A DNA stretch of 64,000 bases, from positions 62,001 to 126,000 of the forward strand of contig CACHOJ010000001.1 in the NCBI GenBank assembly GCA_902581405.1. The letters are read 5' to 3'. Origin of the DNA: an uncultured Pelagibacteraceae bacterium (lineage in GTDB: Bacteria > Pseudomonadota > Alphaproteobacteria > Pelagibacterales > Pelagibacteraceae). The notes below the pieces were generated by a model. That model was not told the DNA's origin. It saw only the letters and a list, made by a program, of their open reading frames with translations, and did not search any database. Shown piece by piece: positions 63,376 through 64,000 of the stretch (position 1 is the first letter of the stretch; every line of letters begins with the position of its first letter). Both the position numbers and the translations under genes were made by a program.

Positions 63376-64000
63376 TTTTACTTTTTTACTATCTTCGAGT
63401 TTGCCATCAAAAAAATCGAAAATATTTTGTATAGTTTCTATTGCCATTCTAGTCATGCACTCTTCGGTAAACGCTGCTGCATGAGGGCTAAGGAAAACTT
63501 TTTCATTTTTTAATAATGGATTGTCACCTTCTGGAGGCTCTACTTCAAATACATCGATACCTGCTCCAAAAATTAGGTTCTCCTTTAATGCTCTATCTAA
63601 GTCTTTCTCATTTATAATTCCACCTCTTGCAGCATTTATGATGATGCAATTTTTTTTCATAGTTTTAAGAAGTTCATAATTTATGATATTTTTAGTTTGA
63701 TCAGTTAAAGGTATATGGAGTGACACAGCATCCATATCTTTTATAGTTTCTGATAAATCTTCAACTTTTTTTCCACCCATTTTGCTTATTGTTTCTGCAT
63801 CTACAAATGGATCATAAACAAAAACATTCATTTCAAATCCTAAACATCTTTTAATCAATGCTTTTCCAATTCTTCCAAAACCAGCTATAAGAATATTTTT
63901 GTTCCAAATCTCTATTGTTTTTGGAAGCTTATTTCTCTCGGTAAATTTTCCACTTTTGACTGATTGATCATACATACCTTTTCTTTTTGATATACTTAAA
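63370..64000 (-). CDS. 2-hydroxyacid dehydrogenase, 3-phosphoglycerate dehydrogenase-like; N-terminus cut by window edge
   Basis: The frame is open to the right edge, so the ATG at 63975 is internal: LSISKRKG precedes it. The visible 209 residues contain the NAD-binding AGFGRIGKALIKR, NAARGGIINEKDLD with the catalytic Arg, DVFEVEPPEG with Glu and LSPHAAAFTEECM with His. The layout fits phosphoglycerate dehydrogenase and related enzymes. It overlaps the 3' end of iolE by six bases. Confidence 0.85.
   Translation of the reverse strand, partial: LSISKRKGMYDQSVKSGKFTERNKLPKTIEIWNKNILIAGFGRIGKALIKRCLGFEMNVFVYDPFVDAETISKMGGKKVEDLSETIKDMDAVSLHIPLTDQTKNIINYELLKTMKKNCIIINAARGGIINEKDLDRALKENLIFGAGIDVFEVEPPEGDNPLLKNEKVFLSPHAAAFTEECMTRMAIETIQNIFDFFDGKLEDSKKVKL

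Noticed and set aside
1-64000. tRNA, rRNA, CRISPR, insertion sequences, integrases or toxin-antitoxin pairs
   Set aside because: I looked through the gaps and gene products and saw none; almost all gaps are too short for structured RNA genes.

Overview
The window is a compact, strongly AT-rich stretch of bacterial chromosome. Lysine- and asparagine-rich proteins, gaps that are mostly under 150 bp, many start/stop overlaps, an NDUFA12-type complex I subunit, HdaA, DUF2066 and DUF2155 genes, and LptD/LptF/LptG all fit a free-living alphaproteobacterium of the SAR11 (Pelagibacterales) type. That placement is inference from gene content and composition, not from a marker-gene tree. I found no rRNA or tRNA gene, CRISPR array, insertion sequence, prophage or integron.

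Layout. 1-777 (minus): four very small or partial genes in a tight cluster, read away from a 2-hydroxyacid dehydrogenase (958-1983, plus). 2041-17750 (minus): one co-directional run of about 15.7 kb. It starts at rpsF-rpsR-rplI-dnaB, passes an RND exporter, cvpA, purF, an HD-domain protein, a YyaL-type thioredoxin-domain protein and gshA-gshB, and ends with two transporters, an FkbM methyltransferase and a Gfo/Idh oxidoreductase. 17834-20430 (plus): fabD-fabG-acpP-gmk. 20419-27729 (minus): lptF-lptG-lptD-surA-pdxA-rsmA, an outer-membrane biogenesis operon with two housekeeping genes at its end. 27784-29626 (plus): pepA-ndk. 29616-31197 (minus): purM-purN. 31209-34724 (plus): DUF2066-hdaA-aspS. 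34725-35549 (minus): a stand-alone domain resembling the C-terminus of class II ribonucleotide reductase. 35667-36390 (plus): NDUFA12-DUF2155. 36387-38581 (minus): aroQ-accB-accC. 38598-39589 (plus): thiS-thiG. 39586-41352 (minus): RNase E/G. 41435-47843 (plus): PBP1A, prfB (with a +1 programmed frameshift) and a large AsmA/YhdP-like protein. 47840-49063 (minus): tyrS. 49111-50208 (plus): anmK. 50210-50875 (minus): an alpha/beta hydrolase. 51005-57152 (plus): iscR-sufBCDS-sufU-sufT-sufA, a complete Fe-S assembly operon. 57384-58790 (minus): glnA. 58933-60302 (plus): YbaK plus an EamA transporter. 60306-64000: inositol-type catabolic genes (iolG, a second Gfo/Idh dehydrogenase, iolE) and a 2-hydroxyacid dehydrogenase cut by the right edge.

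Nearly everything is core metabolism. I did not find a clear new multi-gene system. The most unusual signals are: a perfect 26-nt palindrome across the overlapping gmk/rsmA stop codons, which makes both proteins end in the same five residues; an RNase E/G with no Zn-link cysteines; a free-standing NrdJ-like C-terminal domain; a cluster of undescribed mini-genes at the left edge; apparent loss of fabF and mltG from between acpP and gmk; and many overlapping or abutting convergent gene ends that leave no room for separate terminators.
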